From Hydrogenedens sp964549105 (GTDB lineage: Bacteria > Hydrogenedentota > Hydrogenedentia > Hydrogenedentales > Hydrogenedentaceae): DNA of 64,000 nt. This document shows, one piece after another, positions 8,541 through 16,824 of the stretch (position 1 is its first letter; each line of letters opens with the position of its first letter). The DNA is taken from the NCBI GenBank assembly GCA_964549105.1, contig CAZJTZ010000012.1:37267-101266 (forward strand). The letters are read 5' to 3'. The position numbers and the translations under genes are program-made. The notes under the pieces were generated by a model. It worked only from the letters and a program-made list of their open reading frames with translations, ran no database searches and was not told the origin of the DNA.

Positions 8541-10385
8541 ATGCGTTATAGTCTTTCTTTCTTATCCACCTTTGAAGGAATGGACCAAACATCTTTTAAT
8601 ATGGTTCTTGAACTTTCTGCGAATAGCCGTGGTGGATTAACAAGCCGTTATTTAGCGTCTAAACTTGAAGTTTCAGAGGAAACGGTTAACTATATCTACA
8701 AACATTATCCCAAACTGTTCTTCTTTGACTTAAACCGTATCAAAGTAGTTCCGGAAGCCCTGCCTATCATACGCAGAGTTCAGGAGCATTTGAACAGTCA
8801 TGGAGATATTGTCTCCATTTATAAAGCATTGCAGAGTTTGTCCAATTCGGAACGGAGAGAATTGGAACAAAAATTGAAAATAAATCGAGTAATGGGCTGG
8901 GGTTCATTAGCCAGCGAATTGATTGAAAAAATTTATAAAACATCCAATTCCATTTTAGAATATGTTGCCGGTTATCCCTTCTCCGATTTAGCCAAAGAAA
9001 TCTTTGACTTCTTATGGCAGACAAAGACAGGCATTGTGCCTATAAACCAGTTACGACAGCGATTTTCCGATTATAGTAATGTAGAAATTGAGGATAGTTT
9101 AGAAGAATTGCAGAGTCAATTCGTTGTTTTTGAACTTTTTCGCTTCAATGGTCAAAACAGATTAAATCGTTTTATTAGTATTCTTTCGGAAATTCGCCAC
9201 CATAAGGAAAAACTTAAGGAAGTGAGAGAAGCCTTAAAACAGCCCCTTTCCCCTGCAAATGTTAGAATAACCCGCATTGAATCCCGTGGAATTTCTCTTG
9301 CTGAAAAAATGTCCCAACTTATCGCAACGGTTGCTGTTTCACCTTTACGCTTAACATCTACCGGACAGATTGCTCGCAGTGATGAGCAAAGGATTTATCC
9401 TGAAGAGTCGGAAGATACTTACCCTCTTTTAGAAACTTTCGTCTGGTTTGCAGGAAAAATGGGCTGGATTACGCAGGTAGATGAAACTTTACAGGTAGTC
9501 AATCTTGCGGAAATTACAAAACTATCACTTTTAGAAAGACTCAAAGCATTCTATAACACTGTAATACAAACGAAAGACATCGTTCCCATTTCATCAACAA
9601 TTATTACAGAACTTCAAACCCTCAAATCCCTCACCTGGTATCCATTAAACGAATTTGTGCAAAGGGTATCTGCCCGTCATTGGGACACATCAAAGGATGA
9701 ATTGCATCAGACAAAAAATGATGTCTGGGAATACATCCCGTCTTCCGGCAAATATGATGAAAAAGACAGCATTCATTTTATTGAAAATACCCTTTTTGAG
9801 TTTGGTATTGTAGAATTGGGTTCTTCAAAAAAACAAAGTTATTTCCGCATTAGTGAAATAGGTGAATATTTATTGTCCTCTTCTGAACCCTCAAAAAACT
9901 TAGAAGAGAAATATAGTCGTAAAAATGAACTTGTAGTTCAGCCCAATTTTGAAATTATTGTGCCCACCATAGAATTTGACCCATTACAATTAATCTGGAT
10001 AGAACTGTTTACACAAAAGAAGAATTCAGCCGGTCCTGTCTCCATATATGCCCTGACAAAAGAATCCTTCTTAAAAGGGCTACAAAGCGGAGCAGACCCC
10101 AACCAGTTTATACAATTCTTAATGCAAAATGCTCGTAATCAACAAATACCCTCTATTGTCATTTCAGCAATGGAAGATTGGTTACATACAATCAAACGAG
10201 TAAAGGTGCGTTCTGTAATTCTTATTGAGGCACAGGATTCGCTAATCATTGCGGATTTATTACACAGAAAAAAATTGGCTGGGATATTCCACCCCATTAC
10301 AGAGAAACAAACCCTATATACTCGTGGAAAACTTCTTTCAGAAATTAAATCACTTCTGGAAAAAGAGGGCTTTGTTGTGGAGTAA
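8541..10385 (+). CDS. helicase-associated (XPB/Ssl2 N-terminal-like) domain protein without a helicase
   Basis: The C-terminal third (about residues 460-614) reads like the Helicase_C_3 / XPB-Ssl2 N-terminal domain. It contains LVVQPNFEIIVP, an ALTKESFLKGLQSGADPNQF stretch, AMEDWLHTIKRVKVRSVILI, and a closing LYTRG...LLEKEGFVV. Known examples are DNA-damage-recognition-type domains attached to XPB helicases, or stand-alone actinobacterial-type proteins. No Walker A or DEAH box is present. The N-terminal part may contain winged-helix segments. I prefer ATG 8541 (AAGGTG ten bases upstream) over the TTG/GTG at 8499/8502, which lack a good ribosome site. Role: possibly DNA binding or repair, unproven. 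Confidence 0.6.
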   Translation: MRYSLSFLSTFEGMDQTSFNMVLELSANSRGGLTSRYLASKLEVSEETVNYIYKHYPKLFFFDLNRIKVVPEALPIIRRVQEHLNSHGDIVSIYKALQSLSNSERRELEQKLKINRVMGWGSLASELIEKIYKTSNSILEYVAGYPFSDLAKEIFDFLWQTKTGIVPINQLRQRFSDYSNVEIEDSLEELQSQFVVFELFRFNGQNRLNRFISILSEIRHHKEKLKEVREALKQPLSPANVRITRIESRGISLAEKMSQLIATVAVSPLRLTSTGQIARSDEQRIYPEESEDTYPLLETFVWFAGKMGWITQVDETLQVVNLAEITKLSLLERLKAFYNTVIQTKDIVPISSTIITELQTLKSLTWYPLNEFVQRVSARHWDTSKDELHQTKNDVWEYIPSSGKYDEKDSIHFIENTLFEFGIVELGSSKKQSYFRISEIGEYLLSSSEPSKNLEEKYSRKNELVVQPNFEIIVPTIEFDPLQLIWIELFTQKKNSAGPVSIYALTKESFLKGLQSGADPNQFIQFLMQNARNQQIPSIVISAMEDWLHTIKRVKVRSVILIEAQDSLIIADLLHRKKLAGIFHPITEKQTLYTRGKLLSEIKSLLEKEGFVVE

Positions 10386-10424
10386 ATTTAGCCATATAAA
10401 GTATTGCTTGCTTTAATCCGGTGA

Positions 10425-12206
10425 TTAGTCGGCTGGAATATGTTTTATCAATTCCTTTTTCAATCGTTCCTGAAGTTGTTTGTGTAGTTCCAGATTTTCA
10501 GGGCGATTGGTGGACACTTCTATTATCGTAGAGGTCTGTTTTTCTAACGCCGATTGATAGAGTGTTTTTAGTTCGTCGGGTTTATGAGTAACGACATAAT
10601 CAATGCCGAACATCTTTGCTACACCTTCAAAATGGTAGCCATGTGGATTTCCAAAATATCGCTCAAAGGTTTCGGGGTATGCCGATATGGGTAAGAAGGA
10701 GAAAATACCCCCGCCATTGTTGTTGATAATAATTAGTATAACCTTCACTCCCTCTTGCTTTAGCAACGATATGGAGTTGAGGTCATGGAGAGCAGATAAG
10801 TCGCCTACAATAGCGGTAACAATCTTTTTACGGGCGAAGGAGAAGCCTGCCGAACTTGCAATGGTTCCGTCTATACCGCTTGCTCCACGATTAGCAAACA
10901 CCAGACCATCTGTTCCATAGACGCTTCCATACATATCCGCATCGCGTATGGGCATACTATTCCCTAAAAACAAATCTGAGTCTACAGGCTTCCAGAGAGA
11001 TATATATCGTGCAATAGTAATTTCGTTAAGTTCTTCTTGCTCCTGCGTCCATTTATTTAAAATCTGTTCTAATTGCTGAGACCATTCCACAACTTCTAAT
11101 CCCCACGGATAGATATCGCGTCGTTTCATCGCAGGTGCTAACCATGAACAGAAGGACTTCAGGTTCGTCTCAAATCGGTAGGTTACACGATGTATTGGGT
11201 CGGTACGTAGAGGATGGTCTGCAATGAACATATATTCAGGTCTCTTTTTCTCTAAAAATTCCAGAAGCCGCTTCGAGGTGATTGTGCCACCGATGTGTAA
11301 CACAAATTTGGGATTGAACCAATTGAAAAACTCTGGAAGAAGAAGCATCTGGTCGTAATAAGCGACAGAGAACTCTGTCCTATTTCCCAGGCGTAAACCG
11401 GAGGTAACATCTGCAAAAACAGGCCAGTGCAAAGATTGTGCTAAGGAGTATGCAGATTTAATTTCTTGTTCCTCTCGCAATTCACCCACTAAAAATAAGC
11501 CTTGCCGTGCAGTTTCTATTTTATCCAGCACGAATATTTCTTGTTCTGTAGTGAGCCTTGATTCCGGAAGATTCCAACGCGTAAACGGCTTTAGCGTTCC
11601 CAACCAACTCTCAATAGGGGAGAGGTATCCTTCCGGAATATCTCCTTCCAGTTCTATAGGTTCTAACGGTTCACGGAACATGCAATTGATATGCACCGGT
11701 CCTGCAGGTGCTCGACATGCCCGATAAACTGCCTGTCCACTGGTAGTTAATACTACAGCAGGTGATATAGCAGAATCAGGACAGGGAAGCGTAAAGGACC
11801 AACGAACATAATTTCCAAAAATATTAATTTGTTCTATCGCCTGATTTGCACCACATTGAAGTAATTCTGGAGGACGGTCTGCTGTAAGAATAATTAGCGG
11901 AACCCGTGCCAGCGATGCCTCAACTACTGCGGGAAAATAATTAGCAACAGCCGTTCCGGAAGTGCATATCAACGCTATCGGTTTACCCACTGCTTTTGCC
12001 CAATTTAGTGCATAAAAGCCTGTGCCCCTTTCGTCAAAATGGACTTTATGCACTATCTTGTTCTGTTCTGAAACGGCAAGGGCTAACGGTGTCGAACGGG
12101 AACCCGGAGAAATACAAAAACCTCCTATCCCGTTTCGATAAAGTTCTTCCACCAACAACCTCGCCCAGAGATGATTCATATTCGGTGATTGAAGGATAAA
12201 ATCCAT
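10425..12206 (-). CDS. menD: 2-succinyl-5-enolpyruvyl-6-hydroxy-3-cyclohexene-1-carboxylate synthase
   Basis: MenD joins isochorismate and 2-oxoglutarate in a ThDP-dependent reaction, the first committed step toward menaquinone. The 593-residue product has all the landmarks: CISPGSRSTPLALAV (about 32-46), the ThDP-activating Glu region FDERGTGFYALNWAK, and TSGTAVANYFPAVVEA. RPPELLQCGANQAIEQ follows, then the C-terminal GDLSALHDLNS ... NNNGGGIFSFLP block that binds ThDP-Mg. Length is normal (550-600). GGAG precedes the ATG by 8 bases. It follows menF by 42 bases on the same strand, so the two form an operon. The later men genes are not in the window. Confidence 0.95.
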   Translation of the reverse strand: MDFILQSPNMNHLWARLLVEELYRNGIGGFCISPGSRSTPLALAVSEQNKIVHKVHFDERGTGFYALNWAKAVGKPIALICTSGTAVANYFPAVVEASLARVPLIILTADRPPELLQCGANQAIEQINIFGNYVRWSFTLPCPDSAISPAVVLTTSGQAVYRACRAPAGPVHINCMFREPLEPIELEGDIPEGYLSPIESWLGTLKPFTRWNLPESRLTTEQEIFVLDKIETARQGLFLVGELREEQEIKSAYSLAQSLHWPVFADVTSGLRLGNRTEFSVAYYDQMLLLPEFFNWFNPKFVLHIGGTITSKRLLEFLEKKRPEYMFIADHPLRTDPIHRVTYRFETNLKSFCSWLAPAMKRRDIYPWGLEVVEWSQQLEQILNKWTQEQEELNEITIARYISLWKPVDSDLFLGNSMPIRDADMYGSVYGTDGLVFANRGASGIDGTIASSAGFSFARKKIVTAIVGDLSALHDLNSISLLKQEGVKVILIIINNNGGGIFSFLPISAYPETFERYFGNPHGYHFEGVAKMFGIDYVVTHKPDELKTLYQSALEKQTSTIIEVSTNRPENLELHKQLQERLKKELIKHIPAD

Positions 12207-12248
12207 TATTTTTTCTCCAATATTAATTCTTATTACTAATAAATATTC

Positions 12249-13652
12249 TTACGACATTAACATATTCACATAATTTTTAATCTTACATTCCAATTCATCC
12301 CATTCTGATTCTGGCTGTGAGCCTTGAACAATCCCCACACCTGAGTATAAAGAAATATGGTTCTTCTCCACCAATGCAGAACGAATGCCTACACAAAATT
12401 CAGCAGAACTGTAAGAAACCCAGCCCACGGGACCGGAATAGATTCCACGGTCTAATGGTTCTTCTCGCTTTATCCATTCCAAAGCCGAACCCCGCGGATA
12501 GCCTCCTACGGCAGGAGTTGGATGAAGATGTTCTAATATTTCGTCATCATCTACATCAGGACGGAGAATCCCTTTGAAGTGTGTATACAAATGATGGACA
12601 GTAGATAGAGTAACGACTCGGGGCTGCTCATCATTTTCATAAGTAGAACACAGACGCTCCATGTCTGCTTTCAACATGTTTACAACAATCTCATGTTCAA
12701 CCCGTTCTTTCTTATTCTGGAATAACATCGCTTTCAATTGTTCATCTTCGCTCGGGTCTTTACCTCGCAAAATGGTCCCCGCCAATGCTTCTGTTTCTAT
12801 ATAAGTGCTCAAACGCCGATAAAGCCGCTCAGGAGACATACCTATAAAGCCCCGCTCAGAGGAAGGGTTAAAACAAAAACGATAGCAGCGGGCACTTTGT
12901 TCTGCCATTTTTCGAAGTAGAGAAACAGGGTCTATATCCTGAGTAGACTCAAAGGTAGTTTCTCTTGCTAAAACTACCTTTTCAAAGGAACCTGCATTAA
13001 TTGCGGCTAATGTTCTCTGTATCAGGTCGGTCCATTCTGTTTTAGAAGGACAATCTATACGATGTTGAAAGATAATAGGTCCATTTTTAGATTCTCCTTC
13101 ATCTTCTGGCATTATCCACAAATTGAGACAATGTAAGACCGAAAGTAATTGTTCCAACTCCACCTCATACTTTCCACCCATAATATTTGCAACAAGTTGT
13201 AGTGTTCCATCATTGCGTACCAATTCTATTCGTGGCACTATAAAACGATAGGCATAAAAGGATTTCCATCGCATACCTCGATTGTCCAATGGGAAAAACT
13301 TAAAGCCACCATAATAACGGACAGTAGGATAACTTGATGATAATTTTTTAAAAATATTTTGTAGAACCGGTGCATAAGAAAAATCATAAACCTCCGTTTC
13401 TGCAACAACTATATCCGCTTCACCCCAGCCTGCCATCTCAAACGGTTCATCCCTTGAAGCCCAATAATACCGTTCTACACCATGAATAGAATTCAATTCA
13501 CTCAAAATATCATAAGGTATATCTACAGATACTCCGACTCTCCCCATAATCCCCTCAGGTATATGACGAGAACGAATAGCCTCTACTATTTGCTCAACAA
13601 GAGCACAAGAGGCTTTCCATTTAGATAGCCCTATTTCCGGATTTTTAGACAC
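12249..13652 (-). CDS. menF: isochorismate synthase
   Basis: The 467-residue product is a chorismate-utilising enzyme. Landmarks are EKVVLARETTF (about 222-232), GFIGMSPERLYRR, EALAGTILRG, HEIVVNMLKADMERLC, LHPTPAVGGYPRGSALEWI and the C-terminal YSGVGIVQGSQPESEWDELE. The last two are the Mg-chorismate site of the MenF/EntC/DhbC group. It converts chorismate to isochorismate, the MenD substrate. Adjacency to menD favours a menaquinone rather than a siderophore role. The start is a GTG at 13652 with only a weak ribosome site. The N-terminal 190 residues are divergent, as is usual in this family. Confidence 0.93.
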   Translation of the reverse strand: MSKNPEIGLSKWKASCALVEQIVEAIRSRHIPEGIMGRVGVSVDIPYDILSELNSIHGVERYYWASRDEPFEMAGWGEADIVVAETEVYDFSYAPVLQNIFKKLSSSYPTVRYYGGFKFFPLDNRGMRWKSFYAYRFIVPRIELVRNDGTLQLVANIMGGKYEVELEQLLSVLHCLNLWIMPEDEGESKNGPIIFQHRIDCPSKTEWTDLIQRTLAAINAGSFEKVVLARETTFESTQDIDPVSLLRKMAEQSARCYRFCFNPSSERGFIGMSPERLYRRLSTYIETEALAGTILRGKDPSEDEQLKAMLFQNKKERVEHEIVVNMLKADMERLCSTYENDEQPRVVTLSTVHHLYTHFKGILRPDVDDDEILEHLHPTPAVGGYPRGSALEWIKREEPLDRGIYSGPVGWVSYSSAEFCVGIRSALVEKNHISLYSGVGIVQGSQPESEWDELECKIKNYVNMLMS

Positions 13653-14032
13653 AGGTATCTCTTAATAAAAACGGTTTATGATAATCTCAAAGATTATAAC
13701 TAAAAACTACGCCTGTCCGATAAACGATTTTTTTTAACAGACAGTAGCAACTATGAATAATATTACCTGGCAAGGAATACTATAACATATCAACAGAATT
13801 TAAAGTCACTCATTTCAACTTGCTCATACTATCTCTATCTTATAGGAAAATCGTAGAATTATTAATATACAGGTATTTGTTTGGATGCTATAAACTTATT
13901 GTAAAGTTAAAAACATAGAATTAGTATTTGAAATATTATATTTATAATCTTAAATAAAATAATTTTTTAGAGATTTTAAAGAATTAAAGATTAAGGATTT
14001 TTTCTGTAAAAAAGATATCAAAGGGTTCAAAT
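13653..14032. other. 380-base intergenic region between menF and the 14033 gene
   Basis: This is a very AT-rich divergent region that must hold the promoters of both flanking units. I see no coding frame, no strong hairpin and no clear promoter pair. Nothing further can be supported. Confidence 0.6.
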
Positions 14033-15358
14033 ATGATGAAATTAAGATTTATTTGTGGAAGTATATGTGCGTTCGTTTTTCTCATTACTACTGTTGGATA
14101 TAGTGAATGTAATTACGATTATAAATCAGCGGTTATTCAAGAAATGATAGACCTCATAAAAATGAGGTTAAATATTTTATCTTTGAAATGCAAATATACC
14201 GCATTTCTATTTAAAACAAAAGAAACAGGTGAAGATGAAATTTGGGATATGGTTGACCTTGATTTTGCTTATCAAGAAGGTAATTGCGTGCGTTCTGTAA
14301 TAGTAAATAGAAATTCCTATAAAATAGATACTTCTCATAATTTATTAGAACTATTTGCTAGAAAATTTAGTCCGGGTAGTGGTGGAGAGTCGGGACCAAG
14401 TATGGAGTATTACTATTATTATAATGGGAGGTTTTATTATCGCGACTCTTCCGAACTATCAGATGATAAAGATATTGTTCGCATAGGAAATAGACATTAT
14501 TTAGATGGATTTGGGCCTCGTCCAGACCCTCGTTGGGTAATGGGATATTTTGGTACATGTTTAAGTTCAAATAATGGTGAAGGTCCTTTTCGTAAAATAT
14601 CTGAATTTTTGGATTATCCCGGACCTTATGATTATTCCGAGAAAGATGGATATCGTATTTTATGGCACAGTGCCACTTATCATGACCTTCCTATCGAAAT
14701 AGAAGGGACAGATACTGAGGATGTTGACCTTGAGATATGGGTAGATTCAAAAGGTTATATTGTTAGACTTCAGGAAGGAGCATTCTGGACCCGAAGATAT
14801 GGGTATGATTATGTAAAGAAAGTTCTTGGAGAAGGTTATGAGATAAGTTGTGAGTTCCCAGTATCTATTCGAAAGGTATACGAGTTTTATAATATTCAAG
14901 AATTTGATAATGGGGCTCAGTTACCTCTTAAAGGAGTTTTTTACCGGTATTATAACAATGACCCTTCGCGTTCCAGAGACATTTATAAGGAATATAGAGA
15001 AGGGAAAATCAATGAAATTGAAGCAGATATTAAATTGGGTTCTTGCCCACTGTTAAGGAGGAAGGGACATGAGGAGTTGATTATCCAACCAGAAGGACTT
15101 TCAGCAAATGAGCCAATTCCAGAGGAGACCTTTGTCCCACCCAAATTATCGTTAGAACGCTATTTTAAGACAGATGAAGAAATGAGGGAATATTATGATA
15201 ATAAAAGAAACGCTGAGATAGAAAAAATGAGAGGAACAAGTCAAAAAGAGGGTCTAAACATTCCGCCACGAGCCATAGTTTTTGCTGGCGTTGGGGTATT
15301 AATAGTGTTAGTATTGATGTATCTAACGCATCGCTATTTGGGCTGGAGTTTTTTCTGA
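14033..15358 (+). CDS. secreted/membrane protein of unknown function
   Basis: The 441-residue product has a signal peptide (about residues 1-25, hydrophobic core FICGSICAFVFLITTVGYS) and a large acidic, Tyr-rich extracytoplasmic domain. A C-terminal transmembrane helix (AIVFAGVGVLIVLVLMYLTH, about 414-433) precedes a short tail. The middle has many aromatic and charged strands (MEYYYYYNGRFYYRDS near 123) and looks like a beta-rich lipoprotein-localisation or outer-membrane-protein-sensing fold. I recognise no family. ATG at 14036 is an equally good start. It precedes the split lgt-like gene by 159 bases. Confidence 0.65.
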   Translation: MMKLRFICGSICAFVFLITTVGYSECNYDYKSAVIQEMIDLIKMRLNILSLKCKYTAFLFKTKETGEDEIWDMVDLDFAYQEGNCVRSVIVNRNSYKIDTSHNLLELFARKFSPGSGGESGPSMEYYYYYNGRFYYRDSSELSDDKDIVRIGNRHYLDGFGPRPDPRWVMGYFGTCLSSNNGEGPFRKISEFLDYPGPYDYSEKDGYRILWHSATYHDLPIEIEGTDTEDVDLEIWVDSKGYIVRLQEGAFWTRRYGYDYVKKVLGEGYEISCEFPVSIRKVYEFYNIQEFDNGAQLPLKGVFYRYYNNDPSRSRDIYKEYREGKINEIEADIKLGSCPLLRRKGHEELIIQPEGLSANEPIPEETFVPPKLSLERYFKTDEEMREYYDNKRNAEIEKMRGTSQKEGLNIPPRAIVFAGVGVLIVLVLMYLTHRYLGWSFF

Positions 15359-15517
15359 TAATAGATGGTGAAAGATATCAGAGATTTAGTAGAATTTACT
15401 AATCAAGGAGATGGGAGTTTTGGTATGTGTCCAAAAATAATTGTTCAAGGATTAATATTAAAAGGGTTATATATTGTCTTCGAGTGTTTTTGATATTTAA
15501 TAGGGAGTTATACAAAG
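15359..15517. other. short gap with a possible 42-residue ORF
   Basis: Between the secreted-protein gene and the lgt-like gene, a frame at 15365-15493 (+) would encode 42 residues (starting MVKDIRDLVEFTNQ, ending in a hydrophobic stretch). It has no good ribosome-binding site, so I do not call it a gene. GGGAG at 15502-15506 serves the lgt-like start at 15518. Confidence 0.3.
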
Positions 15518-16360
15518 ATGTTTCCATCTATTTATGTTCTCGGTTTTGATATAAGTTTGTATAACATTTTTAACTTTCTGGCGGTAATGATGGTGATGGT
15601 GTTGGGTTTGAGGTGGAATTATCGGTATGGGCAAAGGTATCCAATAGGGATAGGGATTTTATTACTTGTAGCCCCTTTTGCATTTGTTTTGGGTCGTGTA
15701 TTTTTTTATCTGTTTATGTCATGTCCAGGCTCAAAGGTGCATTTTTTTGATTTGCAGTGAGGTGGTAGTATGTTTCTGGGTGCTTTTTTAGGTGGTATTT
15801 TTGGTGCATTGATTTATCTGGAATTGAAGAAGGTTCCACGAATAGAAGGGTTAGAGGTATTTATTCCATATATACCGGTTGGAGGTGTATTGGGTCGGAC
15901 GGGTTGTTTTTGTCAGGGATGTTGCCATGGAACGGTGACACAATCTATATTTGGACTACGGTTTCCCAAGGGAAGTGTTGCATGGGGACAGCATATAAGC
16001 AAAAGCTTAATTTCATCAGACCAATTTTTCTCTTTGCCAGTGCATCCGACGCAGTTGTATGAGATAGGTATCTGGATAGTGATAGGGGTTATTCTTTTGT
16101 ATATCCGTAATCGTCAGCCCCGTAAGGGGGTGATAACATGTTCTTTTTTGGGGTTATATTTTTTGAATCGTTTTGTGCAGGATTTTGTTCGAGCGGATTA
16201 TGGGAAGGGTTTATGGGGTCTGGATATGATGCAATGGCTTGCGATAGGCATCATTCCATTGAGCGGATTAGCGATATTATTCCTTTATCGAGACAAATGG
16301 ATGGGAAGGCATTCCTTGTCTACTGCGTCATGCCATCCCGAACAAGGTGAAGGAAAATGA
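15518..16360 (+). pseudogene. lgt: Lgt-like prolipoprotein diacylglyceryl transferase split by an in-frame TGA
   Basis: Two ORFs in the same frame (15518-15760 and 15770-16360) read as one roughly 280-residue Lgt-family membrane protein interrupted by TGA at 15758-15760. The second part has GGVLGRTGCFCQGCCHGT, the HPTQLYE motif and FLNRFVQDFVRADYGKG. The first part supplies the N-terminal helices. The TGA falls just before the GG that opens the conserved GG-x(3)-hG segment. The classical HGG His is replaced (MFLGAF). A GAGGTGG lies just ahead of the internal ATG at 15770, so re-initiation as two polypeptides is possible. Alternatives are a recent nonsense mutation, a sequencing error or recoding. 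The last dozen codons run into a repeat (CHPEQGEGK). Confidence 0.7.
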
Positions 16361-16640
16361 AAGGGTAAATAACCACCTACTATAATAATTAGATGAAAAC
16401 CTTTGAAAAATTGATTTAGTTGATGTTACTCCTATCCGATAAACGATTAAAGGGAAAGATTTCTCGCTTCGCTCAAAATGACAAAAGGAAGGTCTAAATA
16501 ACAGAGGGAAATTCCTCTCAGGGGTATTATAAAACTCTCCCTCTTTGCGGAAGGGGGAGTCCTTATAGGGGGTGTTTAGGGGACATAACCCCTCCGTCGC
16601 TAATGCGACACCTTCCTTTTGCAAGGTGTGAGGATTTTTT
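16327..16640. repeat. hairpin-rich intergenic repeat block
   Basis: Several modules resemble dispersed intergenic repeats known from other bacterial genomes. One is a 'CATCCCGAACAAGGTGAAGG' piece at about 16333-16352 that forms the end of the lgt-like frame. Another is a 'GATTTCTCGCTTCGCTCAAA' piece at about 16459-16478. A tail follows with four consecutive hairpins: 16537-16559 (9-bp stem CTCCCTCTT/AAGGGGGAG), 16578-16593 (AGGGG/CCCCT), 16596-16609 (GTCGC/GCGAC, TAAT loop) and 16609-16628 (CACCTT/AAGGTG). A 115-codon frame on the minus strand across this block translates to the typical repeat-derived peptide (contains CHFERSEKS) and is not a gene. Confidence 0.65.
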
Positions 16641-16824
16641 ATTATTTGTCTATGCTTACGATTATATGGAAGCACATTTTTAGATGTCTCTTTACAAATT
16701 TAGTCAGACCGAAGTCTCTAATTGAAGGACTGGCATATTATTTAGTATTCTAACACTCTAATAACGGAATGAAGTTAAGTTTCTGGCACGCTTGAAATTT
16801 TTTTACAAAAAGGCGAGATAATAA
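16361..16824. other. 464-base gap after the lgt-like gene
   Basis: It contains most of the repeat block (to about 16640) and then about 180 AT-rich bases that form the 5' region of the flippase-sulfatase gene. AAGGCGAG lies 9-16 bases before that gene's ATG. A TGGCACG at 16784-16790 matches a sigma-54 -24 box but lacks a -12 partner. Confidence 0.6.

Noticed and set aside
13716..16445. 14-base sequence TCCGATAAACGATT occurring twice (near 13717 and 16436)
   Set aside because: A match of this length is expected by chance in 64 kb of AT-rich DNA and neither copy lies in a common context.
16328..16675. 115-codon minus-strand ORF across the gap after the lgt-like gene
   Set aside because: Its translation is the typical product of dispersed repeats (CHFERSEKS and similar) and it spans four hairpins; it is a repeat, not a gene.
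16784..16790. TGGCACG resembling a sigma-54 -24 box ahead of the flippase-sulfatase gene
   Set aside because: There is no GC at the required ten-base spacing, so the -12 half is missing.
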